64,000 bases of DNA from Micromonospora sp. WMMD882 (GCF_027497255.1 NZ_CP114903.1:3782001-3846000), one strand, 5' to 3'; counted from the first letter of the stretch, positions 44,592-55,900 are shown. Notes: generated by a model not told the origin, from the sequence alone. Numbers and translations: made by a program.

Positions 44592-47318
44592 TCACTCGCC
44601 GATGTGGACGAACGGCACCCAGTGGTCACCGGTCGGGGCGGCGTCGCGCAGCGCGTGGACGGTGACGTGCAGGGCGTCGGCGACCGCCCGCCCCGGCGCG
44701 GCCCGCAACGGCGTCAGCCCCTCGAACACGCCCGCCGCGACCGCCGCGGCCGGCAGGTCACCGACCGACCAGAGGGTGCCCACCACGTGCCGGAACCCCC
44801 CGTACCGCAGCGCGTTGGCCAGGCTGACCACCTCGTCGATGTTGGCCAGACCGATGGTGGCCGTACGGCACGCCGCCAGCACCGCCAGCTCACCGGTCCC
44901 CCGCCGGCCCACCATGTCGGCGACGGTCAGCGTGCCGTCGTGCAACAGCAACCCGCCGGTGGCCGGGTGTTCCAGGTCCTGCCGGCCGTGGCAGCCGAAG
45001 TGCACGTAGTCGTGGTCGGCGAGCGCCCGGCGCACCGCGTCGACGGTGGCCCGCGGCCCCTCCAGCGGGGTCACCCGACCGGGCAGCAGCGCGGTCAGCA
45101 CGTCCCTCTCGGCGACCGCCAGCGGCTGGTCGTGCCCGGGGGTCTCCGGCATCGCCACCAGCAACAACCGGTCCCGCCCACCCGACCCGCCGGTCGGTCG
45201 CGGTCCGCCGGCGACCAGCGCGCCCAGGGTCGGCGTGTACGACGACACCACCCGGTCGAGGACGCTGCGCCCCTCGGCCCGGCCGGTCGGGTCGTGGTGA
45301 CCGGCCGCGTGCAGCGGCACCATGGTGAGCACGCTCGTCGGGCACCACCAGATCCGGGGCGCCCCGGTCGGGTCCGCCGGCCGTTCGCGCGGCCCGAGGC
45401 CGAGCGCGTCCAGGACCGGCTCGGCGATGCTGTCCCACAGCAACCGCAGCAGCGGGTCCAGCCCGGCGGCGTCCGGGCGGGTCCGGCCGGAGGCGCCGGG
45501 AAGGTCCCGGGTCTCCGTGCCGAGCACCGGCGTCAGGTCGGCGAAGACAGTGTCCAGCGTCTCCTCGAAGCCCAGCTTCGGCAGCGGCACCACCCGCACC
45601 CCGTCGGCGGAGACGACCAGGGCGTCGCGCCGCCAGCGGCTGAAGTTGACCACGACCACGTGACCGTCGGCGGGCAGCGCCGCCCGTACCCGGTCGAGTG
45701 TCGGCGGCGCGAGGAACGACTCGAAACCGTCGAGCGCGTGCACCCTGGCCAGGAGCTCCGTCAGCCGTCGGGACCGGCGGACCCGCTCGGCGGCGGGATC
45801 GTCCGCCGGCTGCGGCCGGCCCGGTCCGTCGCCGTCGAGCTCGGTCAGCAGCGTGGTCAACTCGCCGGCCAGCTCGGCGTCCTGCCCGGCGAGCCGGTCC
45901 AGCTCCGCCCGGTCGGTCACCTGCCGGGACCACAGCACCGCCCGGCCGTGCTCCAGCAGCCGCACCGCCTGCTCCGGCCGACCCACGTGCACCGCGCAGG
46001 CGGCGGCGTCACAGGCCAGCCCGACCCAGGCCCGGCGGGCCAGGGCGGTCTCCTGGTCGCCGCGCGCCAGGCCGGGCCAGGCCACGGCGGACAGTTCCGC
46101 GACGGCACGCTCGTACCCCTGGAGGGCGGACTCCCACTGTTTCCGCTCGGCGGCCAGCATGCCCCACTTCTGGGCGGCGTCGAGCCGCATCTGGGCGGGC
46201 ACGCCGGGCATCCCGGTCACCTCCCGCCAGGCCGCCACCGCCTCGTCCGCGTCGGCCGCCACGGCGGTCCGCTCGTAGCGGACGGAGAGCGTGGTGCCGA
46301 GGTTGGTGAGGAAGGCGCCGCGGACCGGAGAGTGGGCGGAAATCGAGCCGAGCACCTCCCGGCACAGGTCGATCGCCTCGTCGAGGGTCTCCAGCCGGCC
46401 GTCGTCGAGGGCCGCCGTCATCAGCGCGGCGTTGACGTGCGACACGAGGATGGGGTACTGCGGGTGGGTGGGCGTGACGACGGCCAGCGAGCGCCGGGCC
46501 GCCGTGACGGCGGCGGCGTGGTCGTCCGGGCTGCCGTCGCGGCGGCCCCGCAGGGTGAGCACGATCGCCAGGTTCGACAGGATCGCCGCGGCCTCCAGGT
46601 AGCCGTCGCCGATCAGGTCCGCGGCCTGCTGGCAGAGGGCCACGGCCCGGTCCAGGTCCGCCGGGTCCTCGAACCTCTCGTACCGCATCCGCAGGCTGTT
46701 GCCGAGCTGGGACAGCAGCACCGGCCGGTCCCCGTGGCCGGCGGGCGCCGCCGCCAGGGAGCGTTCCTGGTGGGTGATCGCCTCGGTGAGGTCGGCCGGG
46801 TCGCCGGCCAGGAGGTAGCGGGCGGCGAGCGCCATTCCCAGGAGCGGCCCGTCCATCACCCGCAGCTCGGGCAGGTACGGCAGGTCCGGCCACGGCCCGG
46901 TGACGTACCCGCGCCCGGCCGCGACGGCGGCGTCCAGATCGGCCAGCTCCCCGGAACGCTCGTGGCGGGCCAGCAGCACCATGGCCCGGTGCATCAGGGC
47001 CAGCGGCCGGAGCTGACCGTCGGCGTCCGAGATCCGCAGCAGCTCGGCGGTGACCTCGTCCCAGCGGGTCAGGTCGGCCGGGTCGCCCAGCCGTTTGTAG
47101 CACATCATCAGCGCCGTGCACGCCTGGAGCCGCCACCAGGTCCCCTCGCGGGAATCGGGGGCGGTCGCGTCGACGTGGGCGAGGATGTAGGTGGTCACCC
47201 GGTCGAGGCGGCGGAGGTCGCCGCCCCGCAGCGCCGCCCGGGTCAGCTCCCGGGTGACCCCCTGCTCGATGGCCCCGACCTTGACGGCGGCCCAGAACCG
47301 CCGGAGTCCGCCGAACAC
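44592..47318 (-). CDS. Second CHAT-domain protease with TPR-like repeats
   Basis: A 908-residue protein. Its N-terminal 500 residues resemble TPR/helical repeats found before CHAT domains; the C-terminal CHAT domain keeps His near 775 (YVHFGCHGRQD) and Cys near 816 (LAVLAACRTA). It is the last gene of the minus-strand conflict operon, 4 bp after the vWA gene, so it is the likely effector protease. GTG 47318 has GGGAG 8 nt upstream. Its own substrates cannot be seen. Confidence 0.9.
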   Translation of the reverse strand: MFGGLRRFWAAVKVGAIEQGVTRELTRAALRGGDLRRLDRVTTYILAHVDATAPDSREGTWWRLQACTALMMCYKRLGDPADLTRWDEVTAELLRISDADGQLRPLALMHRAMVLLARHERSGELADLDAAVAAGRGYVTGPWPDLPYLPELRVMDGPLLGMALAARYLLAGDPADLTEAITHQERSLAAAPAGHGDRPVLLSQLGNSLRMRYERFEDPADLDRAVALCQQAADLIGDGYLEAAAILSNLAIVLTLRGRRDGSPDDHAAAVTAARRSLAVVTPTHPQYPILVSHVNAALMTAALDDGRLETLDEAIDLCREVLGSISAHSPVRGAFLTNLGTTLSVRYERTAVAADADEAVAAWREVTGMPGVPAQMRLDAAQKWGMLAAERKQWESALQGYERAVAELSAVAWPGLARGDQETALARRAWVGLACDAAACAVHVGRPEQAVRLLEHGRAVLWSRQVTDRAELDRLAGQDAELAGELTTLLTELDGDGPGRPQPADDPAAERVRRSRRLTELLARVHALDGFESFLAPPTLDRVRAALPADGHVVVVNFSRWRRDALVVSADGVRVVPLPKLGFEETLDTVFADLTPVLGTETRDLPGASGRTRPDAAGLDPLLRLLWDSIAEPVLDALGLGPRERPADPTGAPRIWWCPTSVLTMVPLHAAGHHDPTGRAEGRSVLDRVVSSYTPTLGALVAGGPRPTGGSGGRDRLLLVAMPETPGHDQPLAVAERDVLTALLPGRVTPLEGPRATVDAVRRALADHDYVHFGCHGRQDLEHPATGGLLLHDGTLTVADMVGRRGTGELAVLAACRTATIGLANIDEVVSLANALRYGGFRHVVGTLWSVGDLPAAAVAAGVFEGLTPLRAAPGRAVADALHVTVHALRDAAPTGDHWVPFVHIGE

Positions 47319-47322
47319 GCCG

Positions 47323-48957
47323 TCAACTCCCGGCGGGCGGGAACGCCGCGTCGTCGACGTCCGCCCCGACCCGGCTCACCGGGGGCGCGGCCGGGCCGCC
47401 CGCCGGCAGGTGGGTGAAGGACACCCCGCTCACCATGACCGAGCCGCCCGGCGGGCACACGCTGCGGGTCCGGTGCGCGGCACGGCGGTACGTCACCACG
47501 TACTCGACGCCGTCGGGGTTGGCGAAGCTGGCCTGCGCCGACCGCGCCACCACCGACGCGCGGCCCGGCAGCCGCTGGCCCGCCAGCCGGGCCGACCGGC
47601 CGCGCAGCGGGAACCGACCCAGCTCCGCGCCGTCGGTGGGCGACGTCGCCAGCAGGGTGCCCGACAGCGGGGCCCGTCGCCGCCGGTAGGCCGCCAGCAG
47701 GACCGCCGCGACCACCAGGGCCACCGCCAGCACGGTGACCACCTGGGCGGCCCAGGTGCCCACCACCGTGGTCAGGCGCACCCGGGGCGGCTCGACGACG
47801 ATCGTCGTCGGCGTCTCCAGGGCGACGTCGGGGGCCAGCGGCCCGGCCCACGGCGAGTCGACCTGCCCGTCGACGGTCAGCCGGGGCGCGATGGCGCGCT
47901 CGTCCCGGAACGGCACCGGCCCGGCGTCCGGCCGCCACCGCAACCGCAGGTCGAACGACACCGACTGGCCGGGCGGCAAGGTGACCTCGTCGGGCAGGGT
48001 CCCGGTCAGGGTCGCGCCGTCGTCCGCCCGGGCCCGCAGCCCACGTACCGTCAGCGGGGCCCGGGTCGTCTCGGACCGCAGCGTGAGCGTCACCGGCGTC
48101 GGGCCGGGATCGGTGGACAGGTCGACGGCGGCGGGCACGGTCCAGGAGGCGCGCACGCCCTTGCCGACGTCACCGGCGAGCGCCTGCCGGGCCTTCGCCA
48201 ACCGGGTGCCCGCCTTCGCCCGGTCCAGGTAGCGGCCCAGCTCACCGACCGACGTCGGGTCCAGCTCGGTGGTCTGCGGCAGCACCGTGCCGAGCAGGCC
48301 GGCGCCGGTCGCGCCGCGCAGCGGCAGCGCGTACCCGGTCACCACCCGGTCGTCCAGCCGGGCCGTCCGGGCCGCCAGGGCCCGCCACGGCGGCCCGCTG
48401 TCGTCCGGGTACGCCGAGCCGCGCGGCGGTTCGTGGGCGCCGTCGGTGAGCAGCACCACCGAGGCGACCGAGGCGGCCCCGGGGCGTTCCAGCTCCTCGA
48501 CCGCCCGTTGCAGGGCCGCGCCGAGGTCGGTCGCGCCGGACGGGTTCGGCCCGGCGGGCAGGCCGGCGACCATCCGGTCCGGGTTCCCGGCCGGGCCCAC
48601 GTACCGCAGGGTGGGTTTGCTGTCGAAGGTGTAGACGGCCACGTGGTCGTTGCCGCTCAGCCCGGCCAGGAACGTCCGCAGGGTCCGGCGGACGTTGCCG
48701 TAGAGGTTGTCCGCCGCCATCGACCCGGACGTGTCGACCAGGATCACGTAGTCCGCCGCGACCTGGTCGACCCGCAGGTCGGCGAAGACCTCCTCCCGGC
48801 TGGGCGGCGCGGCCGGCGCGGCGACGACGGGGACAGCGGTGGCGGCTGACCCGGCGGTGAAGGCGGTGCTGGGGGCGGTCCAGGCCGGGGCGAGCAGCAG
48901 CCCGGCCAGCGCGGCTGCCCCGGCACGGGCGCGGCGGGTGGATGGTGTGTCGGTCAT
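47323..48957 (-). CDS. vWA-domain membrane protein
   Basis: A 544-residue protein. An N-terminal hydrophobic segment (about 11-40) may be a signal or anchor; the vWA domain at about 65-230 contains the MIDAS motif DTSGSM, and a C-terminal TM helix near 425-450 (VVTVLAVALVVAAVLL) with a small cytoplasmic or outer tail. MIDAS proteins bind divalent metal and partner proteins. ATG 48957 overlaps the GAP1 gene as ATGA. In related systems vWA proteins couple with AAA+ and GTPase components. Confidence 0.85.
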   Translation of the reverse strand: MTDTPSTRRARAGAAALAGLLLAPAWTAPSTAFTAGSAATAVPVVAAPAAPPSREEVFADLRVDQVAADYVILVDTSGSMAADNLYGNVRRTLRTFLAGLSGNDHVAVYTFDSKPTLRYVGPAGNPDRMVAGLPAGPNPSGATDLGAALQRAVEELERPGAASVASVVLLTDGAHEPPRGSAYPDDSGPPWRALAARTARLDDRVVTGYALPLRGATGAGLLGTVLPQTTELDPTSVGELGRYLDRAKAGTRLAKARQALAGDVGKGVRASWTVPAAVDLSTDPGPTPVTLTLRSETTRAPLTVRGLRARADDGATLTGTLPDEVTLPPGQSVSFDLRLRWRPDAGPVPFRDERAIAPRLTVDGQVDSPWAGPLAPDVALETPTTIVVEPPRVRLTTVVGTWAAQVVTVLAVALVVAAVLLAAYRRRRAPLSGTLLATSPTDGAELGRFPLRGRSARLAGQRLPGRASVVARSAQASFANPDGVEYVVTYRRAAHRTRSVCPPGGSVMVSGVSFTHLPAGGPAAPPVSRVGADVDDAAFPPAGS

Positions 48958-51509
48958 GAGTCCTGTCCGTTCGGTTGCCCTCGGAACATGCTGTTGATGC
49001 GGGAGACGAGCCCGGAGCGGCCGTCGCCCGGCTCGGGCGGGTGCGGGCCCGCCGGGGGATGCAGCTCGGTGGCCCGGGTGGCCAGCCACGACACCAGGCG
49101 GTTCCGCTCCCGGAGCGTGGTGACCAGCGCGGTCGGGTCGACGCCGCCCCGGGCGGTCAGGTGCCACAGCAGGCGCTCCGCGAACTGCCAGTTGGCCGGC
49201 TCCCGCATCCGGAACAGCAGCAGGAGCTGGAGGTCGGCGAGCTGATCCGGGTGGCGGCGGTGCAGCCACGGGCCCAGCGCCTCCAGCACGTCCTCCTGGG
49301 TGGCCCCGGCGGCGAGCGCGTCGAGGCAGGCGATGGCGACCGTCTCCGTGTCCGCGCCCCGGCCGCGCAGCTCGGTGAGGGTGCCGGCGTCCGCGCCCCG
49401 GCGGCTCAGCTCGGCGAGCGCGCGGATCGCCGGCACCCACCCGCCGACCAGCAGCGCCCACTCGTCGGTGAGGTCCAGCCGTCGCCAGTCCACCGAGTGC
49501 TGCCGCAGGTGGGCCCGCAGGTGCGGGGCGGTCTCCCGCCGCAGGTCCGGCTCCGCCAGGTCGACCAGGTGGGTCAGCAGGCGCAGGTGCGCCACCCCGG
49601 CGGCCTCGCCGGTCAACGCGCGGATCAGCGAGATCCCCAGCAGCCGCCGCGCCGGGGCGAGCTCCGGGCCGGTCCACCCGGCCCGGAACGACGCCTGGTA
49701 CGCCGCCGGCAACGGAACAGCCTGCCCGGTGGCGTACGGCAGGGTGCCGGTGGCCAGCAGGTTGACCAGGTCGTAGCGGGCGAGCGCGGTCTCGTCCAGT
49801 CGTGTCCCGGCCGCCTCGGCCAGCAGCGCCCGTGGTTCCCCGCTGCCGGACGTCCGGCGGGCCGCCCAGTCGGCCAGCACCGGCCACAGCGGGCCGAACA
49901 GGGCCGGCCAGGCGCGGCTGCCTCGGGCCAACGCGACCAGCTCGTCCGGGCCGGCCGGCCAGGACCGCAGCTCCGCCAGGTCGGCGGCCGACACCGGGAC
50001 GGCCCGGCCCGCCGCCAGGAGCAGTGGCCGCAGCCAGTGCGCCGCCGGCAGCAGGGGCTGCCACTGGTCGGCGAGGAGGTTGATCCGGGGCGGGCCGGTC
50101 TCGGTGGCCGCGGCGGCCAGCACCAGCGGGCCGCCCCGGGTCGGGTCGTCGAGCAGCAGCCGGTGCGCCGGGTCCGCCGCGTCGGCCACCACGAGCAGGT
50201 CGATCAGGGCCTGCCGGGCGCGGACCGACTCCCGCCCGGTGACCCGGTGCGTCACCTCGGTCAGCAGGGTGCGCTGCGGGGCCGGCCGGGTGGCTTCGAC
50301 GGCCAGCCACGCCTGGATCCGGGTCAACGAGCCGGCGGCCAGGTCGGGGGCCGCCCGGTCGGCCAGGTGCCCGACCAGCTCCGGGCTCCAGAACAGCGCC
50401 AGCGTCGTGGCGGCGTCGTCACGGCGCGGGCCGCCGGCCGCCTGCTCCCCCAGGAACAGGCCGTACGTGCGACGCATCGCCGGATCGGGCAGCGCCGACC
50501 AGCCGCCCAGGTGGTCGAGCACCCAGCGCACCCGGTCGAGGACGCCCGTGCCGGCCCGGATCTCCTCGTGCACCGCCGCCGGCAGGTCCACGTTGAGCAG
50601 GGCGAGCCGCGCCGCCACGGCGTCCGGGCAGAGCGCCGGGTCCCGCTGCTGCGCCAGGTGCCCGACCATCTGGGCGACGGTGAATCCCTTGTCGCGCAGT
50701 CGGTGCAGCGTCTCCAGGTAGGCGCGGCCCTCGGCGGTGCCCGGAACGGCCGGTGTCCTCGGCTCCAGGGACGCCTCGGTCTGGTTCGCGGCGGCCCGGG
50801 CGGCGAAGCTCAACCGGATGGTGTGCGGGACCCGGTGGTTGGCCCAGGTGGCGATGCTGAGCCGGGCCCGTTGCGCGTACGGCAGCAGCGCGCAGATCGC
50901 GTCGGCGACGGCGAGCCGCTGGTACGGCGACGGCAGCCGCCCGGCGCTGGTGACGACTACCTGAGCACCGTCGAGGAGGGCGGCGGCCGTGCCGGCGACC
51001 CAGTCGAAGCCGAGCTCCTCGACGAGGCCGGCCATCGCCTCGGGCCGGCCCGCGGGCAGATCGGGCAGCGGCGTCGGCTGGCCGTCGTGGGTGCCCGGCG
51101 GGCCGGCCGTCAACTGGTGCCAGCCCAGCCCGTCCAGCAGGGCCACCGCGCCACGACAGCCCAGCGTCGCCGGCGCGACCACCGGCCACGGCAGGCGCAG
51201 CAGCCGGCTCGGCGCGATGACCTGCCCCGTGCCGTCCCGGGCGTCGCTCCAGCTCATCGCGCTGACCGTGAAGCTCGCCGGCTGCTCGGGCGGGCCGCCC
51301 ACGAAGGTGAACCAGGGCAGCTCCTCCGGCTGGCCCTCGGCCGGGCCGTCCGGTTGCCCGGTGAGGCCGGCGCGGACCAACCACACCGCCTCCTCCGCCG
51401 GCAGGCTGCCGGCCAGGATGTCGTAGTCCATGGTGCGTCCCGGCACCTTGCTGAACAGCGCCCAGTCGGCGGCCGGGGGTGGGGCGGGACGGTTCGGCGT
51501 CGGCTGCAC
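48954..51509 (-). CDS. GAP1-like GTPase-associated scaffold protein
   Basis: An 851-residue protein. Its N-terminus (FSKVPGRTMDYDILAGSL followed by a compact 200-residue domain) matches GAP1-N domains described next to GTPases in predicted conflict systems, from memory of the GAP1 family. The rest is helical repeat with a basic tail. GTG 51509 has GGGGAACC upstream; it is 10 bp from the GTPase stop and overlaps the vWA gene. Role: regulator or adaptor of the GTPase, by context. Confidence 0.75.
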   Translation of the reverse strand: MQPTPNRPAPPPAADWALFSKVPGRTMDYDILAGSLPAEEAVWLVRAGLTGQPDGPAEGQPEELPWFTFVGGPPEQPASFTVSAMSWSDARDGTGQVIAPSRLLRLPWPVVAPATLGCRGAVALLDGLGWHQLTAGPPGTHDGQPTPLPDLPAGRPEAMAGLVEELGFDWVAGTAAALLDGAQVVVTSAGRLPSPYQRLAVADAICALLPYAQRARLSIATWANHRVPHTIRLSFAARAAANQTEASLEPRTPAVPGTAEGRAYLETLHRLRDKGFTVAQMVGHLAQQRDPALCPDAVAARLALLNVDLPAAVHEEIRAGTGVLDRVRWVLDHLGGWSALPDPAMRRTYGLFLGEQAAGGPRRDDAATTLALFWSPELVGHLADRAAPDLAAGSLTRIQAWLAVEATRPAPQRTLLTEVTHRVTGRESVRARQALIDLLVVADAADPAHRLLLDDPTRGGPLVLAAAATETGPPRINLLADQWQPLLPAAHWLRPLLLAAGRAVPVSAADLAELRSWPAGPDELVALARGSRAWPALFGPLWPVLADWAARRTSGSGEPRALLAEAAGTRLDETALARYDLVNLLATGTLPYATGQAVPLPAAYQASFRAGWTGPELAPARRLLGISLIRALTGEAAGVAHLRLLTHLVDLAEPDLRRETAPHLRAHLRQHSVDWRRLDLTDEWALLVGGWVPAIRALAELSRRGADAGTLTELRGRGADTETVAIACLDALAAGATQEDVLEALGPWLHRRHPDQLADLQLLLLFRMREPANWQFAERLLWHLTARGGVDPTALVTTLRERNRLVSWLATRATELHPPAGPHPPEPGDGRSGLVSRINSMFRGQPNGQDS

Positions 51510-51519
51510 CGGGGTTCCC

Positions 51520-52887
51520 CTACCGCTGCCGCTCGGCGCGGATCCGCCGCTCCAGGAAGATCAGCGGTTCGAGGACGTTGATCGGGCGGGGCCGGTCCCG
51601 GAGCCGTACCTCCCCGTCGTCGCTGTCGATGTTGCGGAAGTCGCGGAAATCGAAGACCTGGTTGCGGTTGAGTCGGAACCCGACGGCCGAGGTGGCGAAG
51701 TACGCCACCCGGCGGGGGTCGAAGTAGGCGCGCAGGCCGTCCCGGACCATCGCCGCGCCGCTGCCCAGCACCCGGTCGCAGACCCAGTCGAAGTACTCGG
51801 CGGACCGTTCCTGCGGCACCCGGGGCAGCCGGGGCTCGTACGGGTCCTGGGTGACCAGGTCCGTCTCGGCGACCAGACGGCGGAACAGCCGCTCGTCGTC
51901 GAACTTGGTCACACAGACCGCCAGGTGGTGGGGCAGCCGGCCGCGGCGTAGCTGACCGGCCTCCGCCATCCGGGTGGTCAGGAACTGCAACGCCTGGAAG
52001 AAGAACTGGAAACTGGGGTCGCTGTCCGGGTCGTGCAGTGGGTCGACCAGGTAGAGCAGACCGGCGGCGTTGGCCAGGTTGTCGATCACCACCGGGTTGA
52101 TCCGCCCGGCCTGGTACCACGCCCCGGGCGGATCCTCCAGCTCGAAGTCGACCTCCTCGGCGGCCGGGCGGCGCAGCCGCGACCACAGCCCCGACCCCGG
52201 CCCGGACGGCTCGGGGCTGCTGTGGAACGACCAGCTGATCGGCTCGCTCGCCTGGTTCGGCGGCGGGAACCGCCGCTCCACGGCGAGGCGGTGCACCGTG
52301 TGGCCGAGGTACTCGGCGGCGGCCTCGTTCGTGCCGGCCACCACCCAGCGGTCGTGGCTGCGCTGCATCGCCGCCAGCGGCAGCGAGGCGAGGAAGGTGC
52401 TCTTGCCGGCCCGGCCCGCCCCCCACAACCCGATCCGGATGGTCCGGTCCCGCCGACCCATGGTGGTGGCCGAGGCGACCGGGATGGGCAGCGGCTCGGG
52501 CTCCGGCAGCGCGCGTCCGCCCGGCGACGGCTGGTGCGCGTCCGGGTAGGGCCGCCCCGTCCCGCCGCCGGGGCCGGTCCCGCCCGGTGGCGGGGGCGGT
52601 GGCGGCGGGGGCGGCGTCCCGTACGACGGCGTGGGCACGGGCCGGGGCGGCGGAGGCGGTGTGCCGTACGACGGCGTGGACGCGGGCGGCGCTGTCCCGT
52701 ACGGCGAGGTGGGCGGGGGCGCGGTCCCGTACGGGGGCGTGACGGGGTCGCCGTACCCGCCGAGGGTCGAGTCGGCGGGCGGGGGCCCGGCCGACCGCCA
52801 CGGCGCGGACGGCGGGCCGCCGTTGGGGCGGGGGTCCGTCGGCGGCTGGTCGTCGTCGGGGAAACTCGTCGTCGGGTCGATCGACAT
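51520..52887 (-). CDS. P-loop GTPase with proline-rich N-terminal tail
   Basis: A 455-residue protein. The first 130 residues are a low-complexity Pro/Gly/Tyr-rich tail with repeats of SYGTPPPPP. A P-loop at about 153-166 (GLWGAGRAGKST) and a TKFD in ICVTKFDDE (usual NKxD) mark a GTP-binding domain of the TRAFAC-type. ATG 52887 has GAGGAG 5 nt upstream. In this operon it would be an NTP-driven switch working with GAP1. The proline-rich tail suggests a scaffold or polar-localised protein. Confidence 0.87.
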   Translation of the reverse strand: MSIDPTTSFPDDDQPPTDPRPNGGPPSAPWRSAGPPPADSTLGGYGDPVTPPYGTAPPPTSPYGTAPPASTPSYGTPPPPPRPVPTPSYGTPPPPPPPPPPGGTGPGGGTGRPYPDAHQPSPGGRALPEPEPLPIPVASATTMGRRDRTIRIGLWGAGRAGKSTFLASLPLAAMQRSHDRWVVAGTNEAAAEYLGHTVHRLAVERRFPPPNQASEPISWSFHSSPEPSGPGSGLWSRLRRPAAEEVDFELEDPPGAWYQAGRINPVVIDNLANAAGLLYLVDPLHDPDSDPSFQFFFQALQFLTTRMAEAGQLRRGRLPHHLAVCVTKFDDERLFRRLVAETDLVTQDPYEPRLPRVPQERSAEYFDWVCDRVLGSGAAMVRDGLRAYFDPRRVAYFATSAVGFRLNRNQVFDFRDFRNIDSDDGEVRLRDRPRPINVLEPLIFLERRIRAERQR

Positions 52888-52925
52888 GGTGACTCCTCAG
52901 GATGGGGTGGAGGCGGGTCGGCCGG

Positions 52926-55900
52926 TCACGGAGGCGGTGGCGGGGCGGTCGCCGGTGGCGGGGCGGCGTCGACCAGGAACGGCGGGGACGACGTCGGTGA
53001 CGGGGTGACCCGGATCCGGGTGCCGGGTGGCGCCTGCCGGGAGAAGATCCACCGGTTGACCGGGATCCGGACCCACTGGTCCAGCAGCGGGTCGCGGATC
53101 GGCCGGGCCCCCAGCTCCATCCCGGACTCGATCAGGTGCCGCACCATCGCCTCGACGACCGCCTCCCGGTCGATGTCCAGCTCGTAGCCGCGACTGCGGG
53201 CCGAGTCGGTGAGCTGACCGAGGAACTTCAGGGTGATGCCACGGATCACGGCGGGACGGAGGATGTCGAACACCACGACTCCGCCGCCCAGTCGGCCGAG
53301 CAGCTCGGGCCGGCCGAGCCGGTGCGTGAAGTAGTCGCCCACCGACACCTGGAAGTGCCGCCGGACCTCGCCGTACGGCGGGGGCACGCCGTCCTGCGCC
53401 CGGGGCATGTTCTGCACGCCCTCGTTCGACGTGAAGATCACGATGCTGTGCGAGAAGTAGGCGGTCCGCCCCAGCCCGTCGGTGAGCCGCCCCTCGTCGA
53501 TGATCTGGAGGAACTTGTCGAACACCTTCGGGTGGGCCTTCTCCACCTCGTCGAAGAGGATCACGCTGAACGGCCGCTCCAGCACCCAGTTGGTCAGCAC
53601 CCCGCCCTGCTCGTGGCCGGTGTAGCCGGGCGGCGCCCCGGTCAGCCGTTCGCCCGCGTGCTCCTGGCCGAACTCGCTCATGTCGAAGCGCCGCAACGCG
53701 GACTCGTCCTCGAAGACCAGCTCGGCGATCGCCTTGGCCAGCTCCGTCTTGCCGACGCCGGTCGGACCGACGAAGAAGAAGACGCCGCGCGGGCGGCTGG
53801 ACATGTCGGCGTCGCCGGGCACGAAGTCGATCCCGACCCGGGCGTTGACCAGGACGTCGCAGACCGCCCGGACCGCCGCCGGCTGGCCCATCACCCGGGC
53901 GTTGAGGGTGGCCTCGGCGTCGTGGACCTTGCCCAGGTCCAGTTGCTCCCACGGGTCCTGCCGGGCCCCGAACCGGTGTCGGGCGACCAGCTTGCGGGGC
54001 GCGCCGGGGCCGATCCCGGTGATCCGGGAGGTGACCTCCAACGCCTGGATGTCGCGGACCGTCATGCCGTCGGAGAGGCTGGTCAGCGCGTCCACCGCCC
54101 GGCCGGTCGCGGTGGCGCCCAGCCCGTCCGCGTCGTGGAAGCGCGCCACCTGCCGGCCGACCAGGTCGGCGCGCTCCGGCGGCCCGGGGCGTTCGGCGAG
54201 CACCGTGGCCACGTTGGGGTTGTCCCGCAGCCAGGCGGGCAGGACGCCCAGCTCCCGGACCACGAAGACCAGCACGTTGCGCAGCGGCGGCCCGCCGTCC
54301 GACGCGGGCACGGTGGTCGCCTCGTCGAGCAGGTGCCGCAGCCGGGCCACGGTGGCGGGATGGTGCTCGTCGTGCGCCGCCTCGGGCCCGACCACCAGGT
54401 CGACCGATTCGACCAGGACCGCGCACGGCGTCTCCCGCTGGCGGGCCAGGCCCCGCAGCGCCGACACCACGTCGGCGGCGCTGCGGGGCGCGCCGGGGCC
54501 GGCGGCGCCGGGCCGGCGGGCGAAGAGTCGTTCCCGTAGCGCGTCCGACGACCGGTCGAGCCGCTGGCGGGACGGCGCGGCGGCCGGGGCGGAGGCCGCC
54601 GCCGGACCGCCCGGGGTCCCGGTCGTCGCGCCACCCGGGGCGGCCGAACCGGCAGCCGGATGCGGGCCCGGCGGGGCGGTCGGCGGCGGGGCGGTCGGCT
54701 CCCGGCCCGGTGGGGTGCCCGGCGGCTGCGGCGACGCGCCGCCCAACAGGCTCTCGGCGCGGCGACGGGCGTCGTCGTCCGGGTAGGTGAGCCCGTCCGC
54801 CGGGCTGTACCGGGCGACCAGGCGGTAGCCGCTGACCCGCAGGAACCGCAGCAGCACCTGCGGCAGGTGGTCGTAGTCGTGTTCCCAGCGGACCAGGTCG
54901 TCGACGTTGCCGTGCACGATCAGGTGGCGGCCCCGCCGCAGCTCCAGGTAGGCGGGCACCAGCCACGGCGCGGCCAGGGGCGGCTCGCCGCTCACGCCCC
55001 CGCCCCCCCGGGCGCCGGGCCGCCGGGCGGTCGACGGCGGCGGGACGTGACCCGACAGCGGGGGACGTTCGTCGCCCTCCCACCAGATCTCGCCCGGGAC
55101 GAACCCGTCCCGCCGGGCCGCCGCGCCGATGGTCTCGATCATCGAGACCAGTGAGCCGCAGGCCGCCCCAGCCTCCACCTGCCCTTCGGCCAGCTCGTCC
55201 TGCACCGCGTCCGTCGTGTACATCACCTGGGCCCGACCGTCCGGGCCGGGCTGCACCACCACCGCGAACCCGGCGCCGTCGGTGCGGTACGCGCGCAGCC
55301 CCAGCCCGCCGTCCGCCGACTCACCGAAGCTGTCCCGGTCGACGGCGAAGCCGAGATCGGCCAGCCCACCCACGATCGAGGTCAGCAGCTCCCGGCGTTC
55401 CACGAGCGCGTCCACCGCCTGGTCCAGCTCGGTCTCGAGCGCGTCGATCACCCCCGCCAACCGCGCCGCCCCGGCGGGCACCTGGTCGTACCGGCCGGCG
55501 TGCGACGCGGCGGTGAGCGCCGCCAGCTCGCCGCGCGCCCGGTCCTGGGCCAGGGGCACGCCCGCGTCCCGGGCCTCGCCGGCCACCTGCTCCAGTCGGG
55601 CGGCGAGCTCGTCGACCGCCCGTACGGCGGCGGCCCGCCGCTCCTCCTCGCGGGCCCGCTGCTCCTCCTCGCGGGCGCGCTGCTCCTCGTCGCGGGCCCG
55701 CTGCTCGTACGTGACGGTGAGGTGCCGGTCCAGCCGGGCCGCCAGCGTGTCGGCGCGGGCGGCCGAGCCGGTCGGGTCGGTGGTGACCCGCCGCCGGGCG
55801 GCGTCGAACAGCGCCTCGACCTCCTGCGCGCCGGCCGGGTCGGCCCGGCGCCGCTCGGCCGCGGGCACCTCGGCGAGCAGCGCCGCCAACGCGTCCAGCC

